Notes: generated by a model not told the origin, from the letters alone. Positions 44,211 through 53,324 are shown, counted from the stretch's first letter. The stretch is 64,000 bases of DNA from Deltaproteobacteria bacterium (GCA_024636215.1 JAGXHL010000097.1:11967-75966); one strand, 5' to 3'. Numbers and translations are program-made.

Positions 44211-45108
44211 GAGCCCCATAAACCTCAAAGACTATCTCAGTGATCGTTCTGCGCGAGTGGATCAGGCTCTGGAGAAATGGTTGCCGTCCGCAGAGTTGAT
44301 GCCCTGGTCCCTGCACCAATCGATGCGCTACTCTGTGTTCGCCGGGGGCAAGCGGCTACGCCCGATTCTGATGATTGCCGCTTGCGAGGCGGTCGGTGGC
44401 TCTGCAGAAAATGTTCTGCATGCCGCTTGTGCCCTGGAAATGATCCATACCTATTCTCTTGTGCACGATGATCTCCCCGCCATGGACGATGATGACTTCC
44501 GGCGCGGGCGTCCCACGAATCACAAGATTTACGGCGAAGCGACAGCCATCCTCGCCGGTGATGCCCTCTTGACCGAGGCGTTCCGGTTGCTGGCCGATGT
44601 GAAGGTCAATGCCGGGATCCCTGCGGAAAACGCCCTGCGGGTGATAGAGATCCTGGCGCGTTATGCCGGCTCACAAGGGATGGTCGGTGGCCAGGTTATC
44701 GACATGGAGTCTGAAGGCAAGGAAATTGATTTTCCAACCCTTGAATATATTCATACCCATAAGACCGGAGCCTTGATTCTGGCCTCTGTCCAGGTGGGTG
44801 TTGTGCTGGGGGGTGGTGATGAAATGCAATTCGAAGCATTAACCCGTTTTGGGGGTGCAGCCGGATTGGCTTTTCAGATCGCAGATGATATTCTGGACGT
44901 GGTTGGTGAAGCGTCTGAATTAGGCAAGCCTATTGGCAGCGATCAGGAACGTGGCAAAGCGACTTATCCGGCTCTGCTTGGCGTCAACGAAGCACGAGAA
45001 CGTGCCAGTGAACTTTGTGAGATTGCCGTTCGAGCACTGAGTCCACTTGGTGATAAAGCCGCGACCTTGCAGTCGCTGGCCCGCTATATTGTTGATCGAA
45101 GCTCATAA
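44194..45108 (+). CDS. ispA: Polyprenyl (geranyl/farnesyl) diphosphate synthase
   Basis: 304 aa from ATG 44194 (ATG 44197 or 44161 also in frame). Class I prenyltransferase: first Asp-rich motif DDLPAMDDDDFRRG, second QIADDILD, plus GGKRLRP and HKTGALI. Two residues separate the aspartates of the first motif (DDxxxxD type), as in bacterial FPP synthases. Condenses IPP with DMAPP/GPP in the cytoplasm to supply farnesyl diphosphate for quinone side chains and lipid carriers. Sits between xseB (17-nt overlap) and dxs (19-bp gap). Confidence 0.95.
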   Translation: MMTRIESPINLKDYLSDRSARVDQALEKWLPSAELMPWSLHQSMRYSVFAGGKRLRPILMIAACEAVGGSAENVLHAACALEMIHTYSLVHDDLPAMDDDDFRRGRPTNHKIYGEATAILAGDALLTEAFRLLADVKVNAGIPAENALRVIEILARYAGSQGMVGGQVIDMESEGKEIDFPTLEYIHTHKTGALILASVQVGVVLGGGDEMQFEALTRFGGAAGLAFQIADDILDVVGEASELGKPIGSDQERGKATYPALLGVNEARERASELCEIAVRALSPLGDKAATLQSLARYIVDRSS

Positions 45109-45127
45109 AGAAACCTTTTAATAATAT

Positions 45128-47008
45128 ATGGTGAATATGTCCGAGTTACTGAAGCTGGAAAATCCTCTTGCCGCTTTGAAGGCCCTTCCTGAAGACCAGT
45201 TGCCGAAATTGGCAGAGGAACTCCGGAATGTTATTGTCAACACTGTCGCTGAAACCGGTGGGCATCTGGCGAGTTCTCTCGGCGTCATCGAGCTAACGAT
45301 TGCGTTACACAGGGTCTTTGAGTCGCCCAAGGATAAGATCGTCTGGGATGTCGGTCATCAGGCCTATGCCCACAAACTGCTGACCGGACGCTTCCAGCGT
45401 TTCAACACTTTAAGGCAACTGAATGGCATCAGCGGCTTTCCGAAGTGCAGTGAGAGCCCTCACGACGCTTTTGGTGTCGGTCACTCCAGTACCTCGATTT
45501 CAGCGGCTCTCGGCATGGCAACGGCACGCGATGCGAAGGGCGGAAAGGAGAGGATTGTTGCTGTAATAGGCGATGGCTCCCTGACCGCTGGCCTCGCGTT
45601 CGAAGCTTTGAATCAGGCCGGACACCTTAAAAAAAACCTTCTCGTCATTCTCAACGACAACGAAATGTCGATTTCTCCAAACGTAGGCGCCCTGTCGTCT
45701 TTTTTCAGTCGACAGCTAACCTCCGATTTTTTTGTACGCCTGAAAAGAGAGACAGAAAACTTCCTCGACAACGTCCCTAAAGTCGGTAAAGACCTGAGGC
45801 GCCTGGCGAAAAAAGCGGAAGAAGCCGTAAAGGGGTTTTTGACTCCCGGGATGCTTTTCGAGGCTTTTGATTTTGATTACGTCGGCCCAATTGATGGCCA
45901 TAAACTGGAAGAGTTACTGCCCACACTGGAAAACATTACCCACATGGACGGTCCTGTGCTCATGCACGTGGTGACCAGAAAGGGCAAGGGCTACCCGCCG
46001 GCTGAAGAAAAACCTCATCTTTATCATGGTGTCGGGCCCTTTGACCCGGTCACGGGTGAAATCAGGAAAGGGAGTGCCGGTCCGCCCAGCTATACGGCGG
46101 TATTCGGCCAGACCTTAACCGAACTGGCAGAAAAAGATGACCGGATTGTGGCTATAACCGCAGCCATGCTCGAGGGCACTGGACTTGCCGCTTTTGCCAA
46201 AAGGTTTCCGGACCGTTGTTTCGATGTCGGCATTGCCGAGCAGCATGCCGTCACCTATGCCGCTGGCATGGCGACCCTCGGCATAAAACCGTTTCTGGCC
46301 ATTTATTCAACCTTTCTGCAGCGAGCCTACGACTGCGTTTTGCATGACGTCTGTTTGCAGAACCTGGCCGTGACCTTTGCCCTGGACCGTGGCGGTCTTG
46401 TCGGAGCTGATGGCCCGACCCATCACGGTGTGTTCGATCTCTCTTTCATGCGACATATCCCGAATCTGGTTTTTGTGATTCCCCGGGATGAGAATTATCT
46501 GCGGCATGCCATGGTAACGGCTCTTGCTTACAACGGTCCTTTTGCCTTCCGTTACCCGAGAGGTGCGGGGACCGGTGTTGCCTTTGAAACGCCGCGTGAG
46601 CTGGTGGTCGGCAAGGCGGAAAAGTTAACGGAGGGTGGAGATGGTGTCATCTTCGCAGTCGGAGCTCTGGTAGAAGAAGCTTTGGCCGCGGCCGAGACCC
46701 TGGCCGGCGAAGGCCTTCATCTCGCTGTCGTAGATCCTGTTTTCCTCAAGCCTCTTGATCAGGAGCTTTTGGTCGCCGAGGCTGAGAACAAAGCTCATGT
46801 TTTTACCCTTGAGGAGAATGTCCTGGAAGGCGGGTTTGGTTCTGCGGTTCTTGAAATGCTAAGCGATGCCGGGGTGCATGTTGCGGTAACGAGAATCGGT
46901 ATACCGGATAAATTTGTTGAACAGGGCAGCCAGGCCGAGTTGAGGTCCCGCTACGGACTCGATGCCGAAGGCATCGTTAAAACAATCAGGAAGACCTTAA
47001 AGACTTAA
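45128..47008 (+). CDS. dxs: 1-deoxy-D-xylulose-5-phosphate synthase
   Basis: 626 aa thiamine-diphosphate enzyme that makes DXP from pyruvate and glyceraldehyde 3-phosphate, the first step of the MEP pathway. ThDP-binding [15 protein letters not shown] then [14 protein letters not shown] (about residues 152-185); transketolase pyrimidine domain [17 protein letters not shown] (about 370); C-terminal domain to 626. Start ATG 45128 is tentative (ATG 45137 equally possible; no clear ribosome site). Follows ispA in what appears to be one unit. The 84 bp to the next, convergent gene show no terminator. Confidence 0.97.
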   Translation: MVNMSELLKLENPLAALKALPEDQLPKLAEELRNVIVNTVAETGGHLASSLGVIELTIALHRVFESPKDKIVWDVGHQAYAHKLLTGRFQRFNTLRQLNGISGFPKCSESPHDAFGVGHSSTSISAALGMATARDAKGGKERIVAVIGDGSLTAGLAFEALNQAGHLKKNLLVILNDNEMSISPNVGALSSFFSRQLTSDFFVRLKRETENFLDNVPKVGKDLRRLAKKAEEAVKGFLTPGMLFEAFDFDYVGPIDGHKLEELLPTLENITHMDGPVLMHVVTRKGKGYPPAEEKPHLYHGVGPFDPVTGEIRKGSAGPPSYTAVFGQTLTELAEKDDRIVAITAAMLEGTGLAAFAKRFPDRCFDVGIAEQHAVTYAAGMATLGIKPFLAIYSTFLQRAYDCVLHDVCLQNLAVTFALDRGGLVGADGPTHHGVFDLSFMRHIPNLVFVIPRDENYLRHAMVTALAYNGPFAFRYPRGAGTGVAFETPRELVVGKAEKLTEGGDGVIFAVGALVEEALAAAETLAGEGLHLAVVDPVFLKPLDQELLVAEAENKAHVFTLEENVLEGGFGSAVLEMLSDAGVHVAVTRIGIPDKFVEQGSQAELRSRYGLDAEGIVKTIRKTLKT

Positions 47009-47092
47009 TGTCACGAACCAAAACTTCAAATTATAAAGGGGAACAGAATTTCTGTATGGGCCCTTGCTCATGCTGTTGAAGTGCTCCGAATC

Positions 47093-48967
47093 CTATTTCA
47101 AGACCCCTGCCTTGACCATCAGGTACAGAAAACGGTAGACCTCATAATCCATCAATGACGAAGCAACACAGATCTCGTTGATCGTACGATTGCCGTCGAT
47201 ATGGGTCAGTGTCTCTTCCTGCTGGGGAGAAAGATTTACTTTCTCAAGCTTGTTGCGACCGTCTGAGCAGAACTCCAGAGAGGTGTTCAGGTTGGGCAGC
47301 GTCTGCCTGATTGCCGCCCACTCGGTTTGATGGTGAGAGGCCTCCCGTATCAGAGCTGTAATCTCAAGGGAGACGCTCTCTTCCGGCGGCAGCGAACCAT
47401 CACCACTGTAAATCTGGTAACGACCCTCCGGGTAGAGAATCAGCGAATAGATTGTCACCTTGGCCTGCCGAGTGAGAGCGTGTCTCAGTCCCGCCAGATC
47501 AATCAGACCCAGTTTAAGAAGTGCCTCACCGAAGCGTAATCCGGGTTCCTGTTCGAGCAGGGTCATGGCCTGGTCTCGCTCTTCTGCAGTAATCAAAGTT
47601 TCTCGAACCAACAGATTGCCGAGTTTGTTCCAGCGAACGGCCGATGCATTGATCGTTGAGTGTTGGGTCAATGCTCCGGAAACCTGGCCACCCGCAAAGT
47701 AAACCAGCTTTTCACAGAAGCCCATGGTGATGTGTAAGACCACCGGTTTTGGAAGGTCTGCGCAGCGTTTGAGGAGTTGGGGAACCTTGCCTGGGCCGAG
47801 CCGGCCTTCTTCGATAACAACATCTTCTTCTATTAGTGCCGGTTCCGCAGGATGCGTTTTCTGAAGGGCCGCTTCTTCACTTTTGAAACTTGCCTCCATC
47901 GCCGGGGTCGCTTCCGGACTGAAGGCTGATTGCTTTTTCTTCTTCCAGCGCAGAATAAAGAGAGCGGTCTTAAAAATAATGGCTGTAAAAATAACAAGGA
48001 CAAGGAAAAGTGTAAGACGTCTGTCGGGTGCTGGTTTTGCTGCGGGTTCCTGCTTTTTGTTAGCTTCTTTACTGATCGCTGGAACTGTTGCGGCAGAGGG
48101 TTGAGTCCTGCCTGAAGGCTGATCTTTGATGGCCGCTTCCTGCTGCTTTATCACAGGAGTGGCTTGCTTGGCGACATGTGCCTCAGATGCTGCCTGCTTG
48201 TCTGCCTGCTTGTCTGCCTGCTTGTCTGCCTGCTTGTCTGCAGGGGGGGCAACCTTTTTGCTTTGTGCCAGCGGTATCTCTGCAGCCTTTGTTGAAGTCG
48301 CTGTTGAAGCCCCTGCAACAGGCATTTTTTCAACCTTGGCCTGCTCTGGAGCTTGAGGCGCGGGTGATGAATCTGGCTTGGGGGGGTCTGCCGTGGGCAG
48401 CGGTTCTCTCCTGGGTTCCAGTTTTGGCTGTTTCTTGAGGTTTTGAACAGATGGAGGCTCAGGTGTCACTTTTTTCCGATTCAGGGTTTTTCCCGGCAGG
48501 GTTATACCTGCCAAGCCCATTTGAGACAGGGCTTTGCTTCCGGCGTCGCTTGTTGCCAACTCCAGAAAGCTCTTGTTGATCTGCGTCGTCCTGCTGCCGG
48601 CAAGGTTGCTGCGTACGACCAGAGCCAATGGTGCGTGTGAAGAGTCTTGAACATGAAAATCAGAAATTATAAGCAGGGAGCCAGCAGGATGCCGCTTGAT
48701 AAAAGCCGGGGGAACTATGGCCGCATCGACCTCCTGGAAACGGAGCAACCAGTTGATGAGCTCGGTATCCTTCTCGAAACGCCTGATTTGCACCGGCTCA
48801 CCAGCAATTTTACTGAGCTCTTTGCCTAACTGGTCGATATTGCTTTGAGTTGCGCCGGAGAGTGTTGCCGTCGAAATCAGGCCGATTGTCATTCGAGCAT
48901 CGACAGGCAGACACAAGGCAATCAGTAGTACTGCGTTGCAGAGAATTGTCAGAATGAAATTTTTCAT
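47093..48967 (-). CDS. Transmembrane protein: PhnD-like periplasmic domain, Pro/Lys linker and DUF4388-like cytoplasmic region
   Basis: 624 aa from the ATG at 48967 (GGGG upstream; longer in-frame starts are unlikely because the signal peptide begins here). Signal peptide of about 24 residues, then about 140 residues resembling a truncated phosphate/phosphonate-binding periplasmic domain (MTIGLISTATLSGATQSNID, VDAAIVPPAFIKRHP). A low-complexity Pro/Lys/Ala linker (about 170-318) includes four tandem DKQA units (about 244-259). One membrane span (about 320-341) leads to a C-terminal region (about 385-624) reminiscent of DUF4388/PATAN proteins (GQVSGALTQHSTINASA, LGNLLVRETLITAEERDQAM, SLILYPEGRYQIYSG). 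Topology implies a ligand-sensing input and a cytoplasmic output. Real function unknown; the domain calls are by eye. Confidence 0.68.
   Translation of the reverse strand: MKNFILTILCNAVLLIALCLPVDARMTIGLISTATLSGATQSNIDQLGKELSKIAGEPVQIRRFEKDTELINWLLRFQEVDAAIVPPAFIKRHPAGSLLIISDFHVQDSSHAPLALVVRSNLAGSRTTQINKSFLELATSDAGSKALSQMGLAGITLPGKTLNRKKVTPEPPSVQNLKKQPKLEPRREPLPTADPPKPDSSPAPQAPEQAKVEKMPVAGASTATSTKAAEIPLAQSKKVAPPADKQADKQADKQADKQAASEAHVAKQATPVIKQQEAAIKDQPSGRTQPSAATVPAISKEANKKQEPAAKPAPDRRLTLFLVLVIFTAIIFKTALFILRWKKKKQSAFSPEATPAMEASFKSEEAALQKTHPAEPALIEEDVVIEEGRLGPGKVPQLLKRCADLPKPVVLHITMGFCEKLVYFAGGQVSGALTQHSTINASAVRWNKLGNLLVRETLITAEERDQAMTLLEQEPGLRFGEALLKLGLIDLAGLRHALTRQAKVTIYSLILYPEGRYQIYSGDGSLPPEESVSLEITALIREASHHQTEWAAIRQTLPNLNTSLEFCSDGRNKLEKVNLSPQQEETLTHIDGNRTINEICVASSLMDYEVYRFLYLMVKAGVLK
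48191..48238 (-). repeat. In-frame 12-bp tandem repeat (four units)
   Basis: TGCCTGCTTGTC repeated four times; on the coding strand it encodes DKQA-type units in the linker of the transmembrane fusion protein. Period divisible by three, so copy-number changes keep frame. Confidence 0.95.
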
Positions 48968-49191
48968 AATCCCCGGTTTGGATGAGTGCCACCACCTGAA
49001 AGAATGGCCTGCAAAGTAGTGGGTGGCTGAAGTCATTTTCCTTGAGAGGTGCTGGATCTCAAGCAAAGCTAATGGTTAAATCCGCTAGATAATAGCCAAT
49101 CAGGCGGGTTGAGACAAGCAGTAAACGTCTCAGATTCCTGGACGTTCGCTCTGTGTCTTTTGGCGATAAAAAGAGAAGAGGGTCAAAAGAG

Positions 49192-49222
49192 TTGTTAACC
49201 ACGTTTCCGGCAAGGTTGACAA
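49192..49222 (+). promoter_or_regulatory. Candidate BirA operator upstream of bioW
   Basis: TTGTTAACC (49192-49200), 13 bp, GGTTGACAA (49214-49222): half-sites inverted with one mismatch out of nine. The half-sites match the known bacterial BirA consensus (TTGTnAACC...GGTTnACAA); the spacer is slightly shorter than the 14-16 bp usually seen. The right half covers the -35 box of the bioW promoter, as expected for repression by biotinyl-AMP-bound BirA. The rest of the 285-bp divergent gap (48968-49252) shows nothing further. Confidence 0.72.
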
Positions 49223-49244
49223 TGCTTGGCGGCAATGCTAATTT
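49216..49244 (+). promoter_or_regulatory. bioW promoter
   Basis: Consensus -35 TTGACA (49216-49221), a 17-bp spacer, and TAATTT (49239-49244) preceded by TGC, i.e. an extended -10. The expected start point near 49251 is only 2-5 nt before the bioW ATGATG. Confidence 0.7.
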
Positions 49245-49252
49245 CTTGGCCC

Positions 49253-50062
49253 ATGATGAGCACTCTTTACTCAGTACGAATGCGGGCATCCTCCAACAAT
49301 CGCCATCTTTCCGGAGCAGAACGCATCGTTCCTGTTGATGCCGTTGCTGAGACCACATCTGCTCTGATAGCTCGTGCGTTAAGTGTTCCTCTTGGCCCGC
49401 CTCAAACAATCTATTGTAGCTCAGAGCAAATTGATCCAACAACGATACAATTTTCTAAACTTCCAGATTTGCACAGATATCAGGTTGAGAGCGCTCATGA
49501 AGGTCGCCTGGCGGCCATGCAACTGCTCAACGATGCGGGGCTCACGAAAGGTCGTGCCTATCAGGCCCTTGACCTGCTTGCCGGGGGGGCCGGTCCCGGT
49601 GGGATGGTCATGCGCGGTGCCGTGATTCTGGATGCTCTAACTGGTGAACGGCTGGAAAAAGATGCGGCGCGCGGCGTTCGGGTCTCACGCATGGATCTTT
49701 TCCCTGCATGCCGTTTCGGTGTGGAAGCGCTTTTGGCTGAGGCAGGTCTTGGTCATCACCGCGTTCTGGAAGCCTTGGTCCTTTCGGGGAAGGTCCTGCA
49801 AGCTCCTGGAATTGTTGCCGAGCTCTGCTGGTCCGACGCGCCGGATTATCTGACCGGGTATGTCGCTTCACCCGAATCGGGTTACCAACGCATTTCACAG
49901 CTCAAAGAGCCTGGAGATGTCCGCGGCGGCAGGGTGTTTTTTATCGATCGGACCAAGGTTGCGTTGCCGGAGCTTGTCGACTTCCTGGAACGTCAGACGG
50001 TTCTTTTCAATGCGGCAGGGACAATCTATCCTGAAATGAAATGGGGGACAGAGGATGCGTAA
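49253..50062 (+). CDS. bioW: 6-carboxyhexanoate-CoA ligase (pimeloyl-CoA synthetase) BioW
   Basis: 269 aa from ATG 49253 (the next codon, ATG 49256, is equally possible). Activates pimelate with ATP and CoA to pimeloyl-CoA. Family marks: YSVRMRAS at the N-terminus, HLSGAERIV (about residues 18-26), RGAVILDALTGERLEKD, RGVRVSRMD and GGRVFFIDR. BioW proteins are about 240-260 aa, so complete. No Shine-Dalgarno site lies before the start, and the promoter leaves almost no leader. The end overlaps bioF by 8 nt. First gene of the biotin operon. Confidence 0.93.
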   Translation: MMSTLYSVRMRASSNNRHLSGAERIVPVDAVAETTSALIARALSVPLGPPQTIYCSSEQIDPTTIQFSKLPDLHRYQVESAHEGRLAAMQLLNDAGLTKGRAYQALDLLAGGAGPGGMVMRGAVILDALTGERLEKDAARGVRVSRMDLFPACRFGVEALLAEAGLGHHRVLEALVLSGKVLQAPGIVAELCWSDAPDYLTGYVASPESGYQRISQLKEPGDVRGGRVFFIDRTKVALPELVDFLERQTVLFNAAGTIYPEMKWGTEDA

Positions 50063-51227
50063 GTGGAAAGAGCGACTTGAGCAACTTTCTCAGCAAGGCA
50101 TGTTGCGGACTTTGCGTGTGGTGGACGGACAGGGTCCCACAGTCAATATTGACGGCCGCGAAACCCTGCTGCTCTGTTCCAATAACTATCTGGGCATTGC
50201 AGGGCATCCTGCCTTGATTGAAGCGATGCTTGCCGCGACGCGCCAATATGGCACGGGTTCCGGTGCCAGCCGCCTTGTCTCGGGGAGCATGCCGACGCAT
50301 GCTGCGCTGGAAGAGCGCATTGCTTGCTTCAAGGGCACCGCCTCGGCACTGCTTTTCAATTCCGGTTACGTGGCGAACACGGGTATTCTGCAGGGTCTTT
50401 TTGGTCCGGACGACGTGATCTTTTCCGATGAGCTCAATCATGCCTCGATTATTGACGGTTGCCGTCTGGCGCGTGCACGCACGATCGTTTATCCGCATGG
50501 TGATGTTGATGGCCTGGCAGAACTCATGGCCAGGGAAAAACCTCAACGCAAAGGCCGCTGGTTGATTGTCACCGATGGCGTCTTCAGTATGGATGGTGAT
50601 AAGGCGCCGCTTGCAGAGCTTTGCGAACTGAAGGAAGAGCATGATGCCTTGCTGATGGTTGATGATGCACACGGTACCGGCGTCCTGGGTAAAGAGGGAC
50701 GGGGCACCGGGGAATATTTCAACTGCCTGGATCGTATTGACCTGCATATGGGCACACTCGGCAAGGCTTTTGGCTGTGCCGGGGCTTATCTTGCTGCGGA
50801 GAAGGTCGTTATCAACACGCTGATCAACAACAGCCGCGCTTTTATCTTTTCTACCAGCCTGCCGCCGGGCGTTCCTGCTGCAGCCATGGCGGCTTTCGAT
50901 CTTGTCGATAGTCAAGAAGGGCGCATACTGAGAGATAAGTTGGAAGCAAACCGCAGGCAATTGGCCGGGTTGTTAACGGCAGGCGGCATGAACCTCATGG
51001 GGAGTTCCACCCAGATTATTCCGGTTCTGAGCAAAGAGCCTGACCCGACCATGAAGATGACCGCTCGCTTGCTCGAACAGGGCATCTTTCTACAGGGCAT
51101 ACGCCCGCCAACCGTCAGTCAAGGCCTTTGCAGATTGCGGGCAACTGTCATGGCCAGTCATGAGCCTGCAGACCTAAAACATGCGGCAGCCAGGATTCTC
51201 GCCGTTCACAAGGAGTTTTCAGGGTGA
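50055..51227 (+). CDS. bioF: 8-amino-7-oxononanoate synthase BioF
   Basis: 390 aa PLP enzyme joining pimeloyl-thioester with alanine to form KAPA. SNNYLGIAGHPALIEA (about residues 36-51), GSGASRLVSGSMPTHAALE, DELNHASIIDGCRLARA, the cofactor Asp/His in VDDAHGTGVLG and Lys237 in GTLGKAFGC. GGGGGA lies 7 nt before the ATG inside bioW. It can take pimeloyl-CoA from BioW or pimeloyl-ACP from the BioC/BioH route, both encoded in this operon. Confidence 0.96.
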   Translation: MRKWKERLEQLSQQGMLRTLRVVDGQGPTVNIDGRETLLLCSNNYLGIAGHPALIEAMLAATRQYGTGSGASRLVSGSMPTHAALEERIACFKGTASALLFNSGYVANTGILQGLFGPDDVIFSDELNHASIIDGCRLARARTIVYPHGDVDGLAELMAREKPQRKGRWLIVTDGVFSMDGDKAPLAELCELKEEHDALLMVDDAHGTGVLGKEGRGTGEYFNCLDRIDLHMGTLGKAFGCAGAYLAAEKVVINTLINNSRAFIFSTSLPPGVPAAAMAAFDLVDSQEGRILRDKLEANRRQLAGLLTAGGMNLMGSSTQIIPVLSKEPDPTMKMTARLLEQGIFLQGIRPPTVSQGLCRLRATVMASHEPADLKHAAARILAVHKEFSG

Positions 51228-52030
51228 AGGCCGAGAGGTTTAGCTTGCCTGACGGTGGAACTATGACCTGGTATGAGGCCGGGCGGGGACGACCACTTGT
51301 GCTCCTGCACGGCTGGGGTAGCTCAGCGGCAGTCTTCAGCGAGCTGGTCAGCATGCTTGCCGACGATTTTCGTCTGCTGGTCCCTGACCTTCCCGGTCAT
51401 GGCGCTTCTTCCCCTGCCGCGCAGAATAATCTTGCGAGTATCGCCGCAGCGCTGAATTGCTGGCTTGCGGCCATAGAAGACACCCCTGTTGTCCTGGGCG
51501 GTTGGTCATTGGGCGGGATGCTCGCCCTGGAGATGACCCGGCAAAAGCCCCTGACGGTTGATCGTCTGTTGTTGATTGCAACCACACCACGTTTTACCTC
51601 CGGAGAAAACTGGATGTTTGGCCTGCCGGTTGTGCAGGTCCGTGCCCTGGCCAGAAATCTTGCCCGTCATTTTGAGGCAACCCTCGCGGATTTTTTCAAC
51701 CTGGCCTTTGCAGGCGAAGCTATTTCCAGGCAGCGACTACAGGAAATTCGCAACTTCGCTGTAATGCGAAGCTGCCTTCCTGAGCCGGCTGCGGCGCTGG
51801 AGTTGCTGACGGTTTTCTCCGCACAGAATCAATTGGGGATTTTGTCGCAAATCGATCAACCCGCGCTGGTCATGCATGGAGAGCTGGATCAAATCACCCC
51901 TCTGGAGGCAGGACGCTATCTCGCCGATACACTGCCTCGGGGAGCCTTCCTTAAGTTCCCGGGAGTCGGGCATGGTCCGTTTCTGAGCCGGCCCCGGAAA
52001 GTCGTTGACAGCATTATGGAGTTTTACTGA
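51224..52030 (+). CDS. bioH: Pimeloyl-ACP methyl ester carboxylesterase BioH-like alpha/beta hydrolase
   Basis: 268 aa from a GTG overlapping the bioF stop, with AAGGAG 8 nt upstream. Nucleophile elbow GWSLGG, oxyanion-side LLHGWGSSA, Asp in MHGELDQITPL and His in GVGHGPF complete the triad. BioH removes the methyl group from pimeloyl-ACP methyl ester to end the modified fatty-acid cycle. Its place between bioF and bioC supports this over a generic esterase, though non-orthologous alternatives (BioG, BioK) exist in other bacteria. Confidence 0.88.
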   Translation: MKAERFSLPDGGTMTWYEAGRGRPLVLLHGWGSSAAVFSELVSMLADDFRLLVPDLPGHGASSPAAQNNLASIAAALNCWLAAIEDTPVVLGGWSLGGMLALEMTRQKPLTVDRLLLIATTPRFTSGENWMFGLPVVQVRALARNLARHFEATLADFFNLAFAGEAISRQRLQEIRNFAVMRSCLPEPAAALELLTVFSAQNQLGILSQIDQPALVMHGELDQITPLEAGRYLADTLPRGAFLKFPGVGHGPFLSRPRKVVDSIMEFY

Positions 52031-52863
52031 TGGTTGCGGTCAAGGCCATTGACAGCGAGCGCATGCGCGGCAATTTTACCAGCCATGCCAGGGATTACGA
52101 CAGCTATGCCTCGGTGCAAAAACGGGTCGTTGATCTGCTCATCAGCAAGTTATCTGCCCGTGCAATGAAGCCGGGGATGATACTGGACGTTGGTACCGGA
52201 ACGGGAGCTCTTGCTGCTGCGATACGGACGCTGAACAAAGAGCAACCGCTGGTCATGATGGATATTGCTCACGGCATGACCCGTGAGGCGGCAGAGAGAA
52301 TACCCGGCGCCTTGGCTTGTGATGGTGACGCGCGGTCGCTTCCTTTCGAAGAAGAATCTTTTGCGACCGTCGTTTCAAGTTCCGTCTATCAGTGGGTCGA
52401 CTGTTTGCCCACAGCATTCTCTGAAGTTGCCCGAGCATTAGAACCCGGGGGCTGCTTTGCCCTGGCGTTGTTCGGTGAAAAAACCCTGCACGAGTTGCGC
52501 AGTTCTCACCAACGCGCGATTGCCAGACATGACAAAAGCCGTTCTTCACACGTACAGAGTTTTCCTTCCTGCGATGAAGTTTCTGCCGCCATCGAACAGG
52601 CCGGTTTGTCGTGCCATGAACTCCAGAGCACGATGGAGGTCGAATTCCACAGTGATGTCCCGGACCTGTTGCGGCAACTCAAACAGATCGGTGCCAGTAA
52701 CGCTGCGGCAGATCGTCCACGTGGGCTGGCTTCCCGCCGAATAATGCAATCGATGATGCAGGAATATGAATGCAACTACAGCTGTGACTCCGGCTTGCCG
52801 GCCAGCTACGAGGTGATCATTGCCCTCGCTGAAAAACCGGAAAATGATCACTGCAGGATATGA
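52030..52863 (+). CDS. bioC: Malonyl-ACP O-methyltransferase BioC
   Basis: 277 aa, ATG overlapping the bioH stop (TGATG), GGAG 8 nt upstream. Class I SAM methyltransferase: BioC-type N-terminus MRGNFTSHARDYDSYASVQKR, SAM motif I LDVGTGTGALAAAI (about residues 57-70), then DGDARSLPFEEESFATVVSS and ALEPGGCFALALFG. Methylates malonyl-ACP so that fatty-acid synthesis can build the pimeloyl chain. Last gene of the operon; bioA, bioD, bioB and birA are not in the window. Confidence 0.93.
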   Translation: MVAVKAIDSERMRGNFTSHARDYDSYASVQKRVVDLLISKLSARAMKPGMILDVGTGTGALAAAIRTLNKEQPLVMMDIAHGMTREAAERIPGALACDGDARSLPFEEESFATVVSSSVYQWVDCLPTAFSEVARALEPGGCFALALFGEKTLHELRSSHQRAIARHDKSRSSHVQSFPSCDEVSAAIEQAGLSCHELQSTMEVEFHSDVPDLLRQLKQIGASNAAADRPRGLASRRIMQSMMQEYECNYSCDSGLPASYEVIIALAEKPENDHCRI

Positions 52864-52871
52864 TTGATATA

Positions 52872-52939
52872 AGGACAGGGGCCGCATGCATTGATGCCGC
52901 CCCTGTCCTCTGTGTTTAAATTGTCCTCTGTGTTTAAGT
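52872..52939 (+). terminator. Hairpin after bioC, followed by an 18-bp tandem duplication
   Basis: An 11-bp perfect stem AGGACAGGGGC (52872-52882) / GCCCCTGTCCT (52899-52909) with a 16-nt loop; the downstream T content is poor (CTGTGTTTAAA). TGTCCTCTGTGTTTAAAT (52904-52921) is repeated with one change at 52922-52939, duplicating the 3' flank. Likely the bio transcript end, though not a textbook terminator. Confidence 0.6.
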
Positions 52940-52981
52940 TGTTCGCTCTGCCGTAGCCCGCTACTACATGATGCTGCTTTA

Positions 52982-53284
52982 TTACGCGCAGGCGAAACCC
53001 TGCATCAAAGACTCAACTATTTTGCGGGCTTCGCTGGAGGTCACCTGGTAAAAGACTTCCACGCCGTCACGTTTACCTTCAATAATCCCTTTGTTCTTCA
53101 GCAAGGCAAGGTGCTGTGAAACCGTCGCCTGGGGCAACTCCAGGCATTCCCAGATTTTTTTGACATTGCATGACTGTGACATGAGACCGGCTACGATCTT
53201 CAGCCTGATCGGGTGGCCGAGGACCTTCAGGATTTCTGCTTCGCGATCGAGGCAGATGGATTTATCGAATTCTACGTCCGCCAT
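52982..53284 (-). CDS. ArsR-family transcriptional regulator
   Basis: 100 aa winged helix-turn-helix repressor: ILKVLGHPIRLKIVAGLMSQ, recognition region LPQATVSQHLALLKNKGII, wing KRDGVEVFYQV. Cysteines at 11, 39, 47 and 99 could bind metal or sense redox state, but the classical ELCVCDL metal site of ArsR is replaced by SCNVKKI, so the effector is uncertain. Divergent from the CaCA antiporter gene with 189 bp between, which it may control. A small palindrome near its own start suggests autoregulation. Confidence 0.9.
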   Translation of the reverse strand: MADVEFDKSICLDREAEILKVLGHPIRLKIVAGLMSQSCNVKKIWECLELPQATVSQHLALLKNKGIIEGKRDGVEVFYQVTSSEARKIVESLMQGFACA

Positions 53285-53310
53285 AGTTATAACCCTTTAT
53301 TGTTAAATTG

Positions 53311-53324
53311 AATATATGGATATT
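53311..53324. promoter_or_regulatory. Candidate ArsR-type operator
   Basis: AATAT-ATGG-ATATT, a perfect 5-bp inverted repeat with a 4-bp centre, 27-40 bp upstream of the regulator start. AT-rich short palindromes near the promoter are usual ArsR/SmtB targets. Confidence 0.4.

Noticed and set aside
48126..48438. Plus-strand ORFs rich in Ala/Cys/Leu and Pro/Cys/Leu repeats
   Set aside because: They are read off the antisense of the DKQA-repeat linker; the minus-strand frame has the signal peptide, membrane span and ribosome site.
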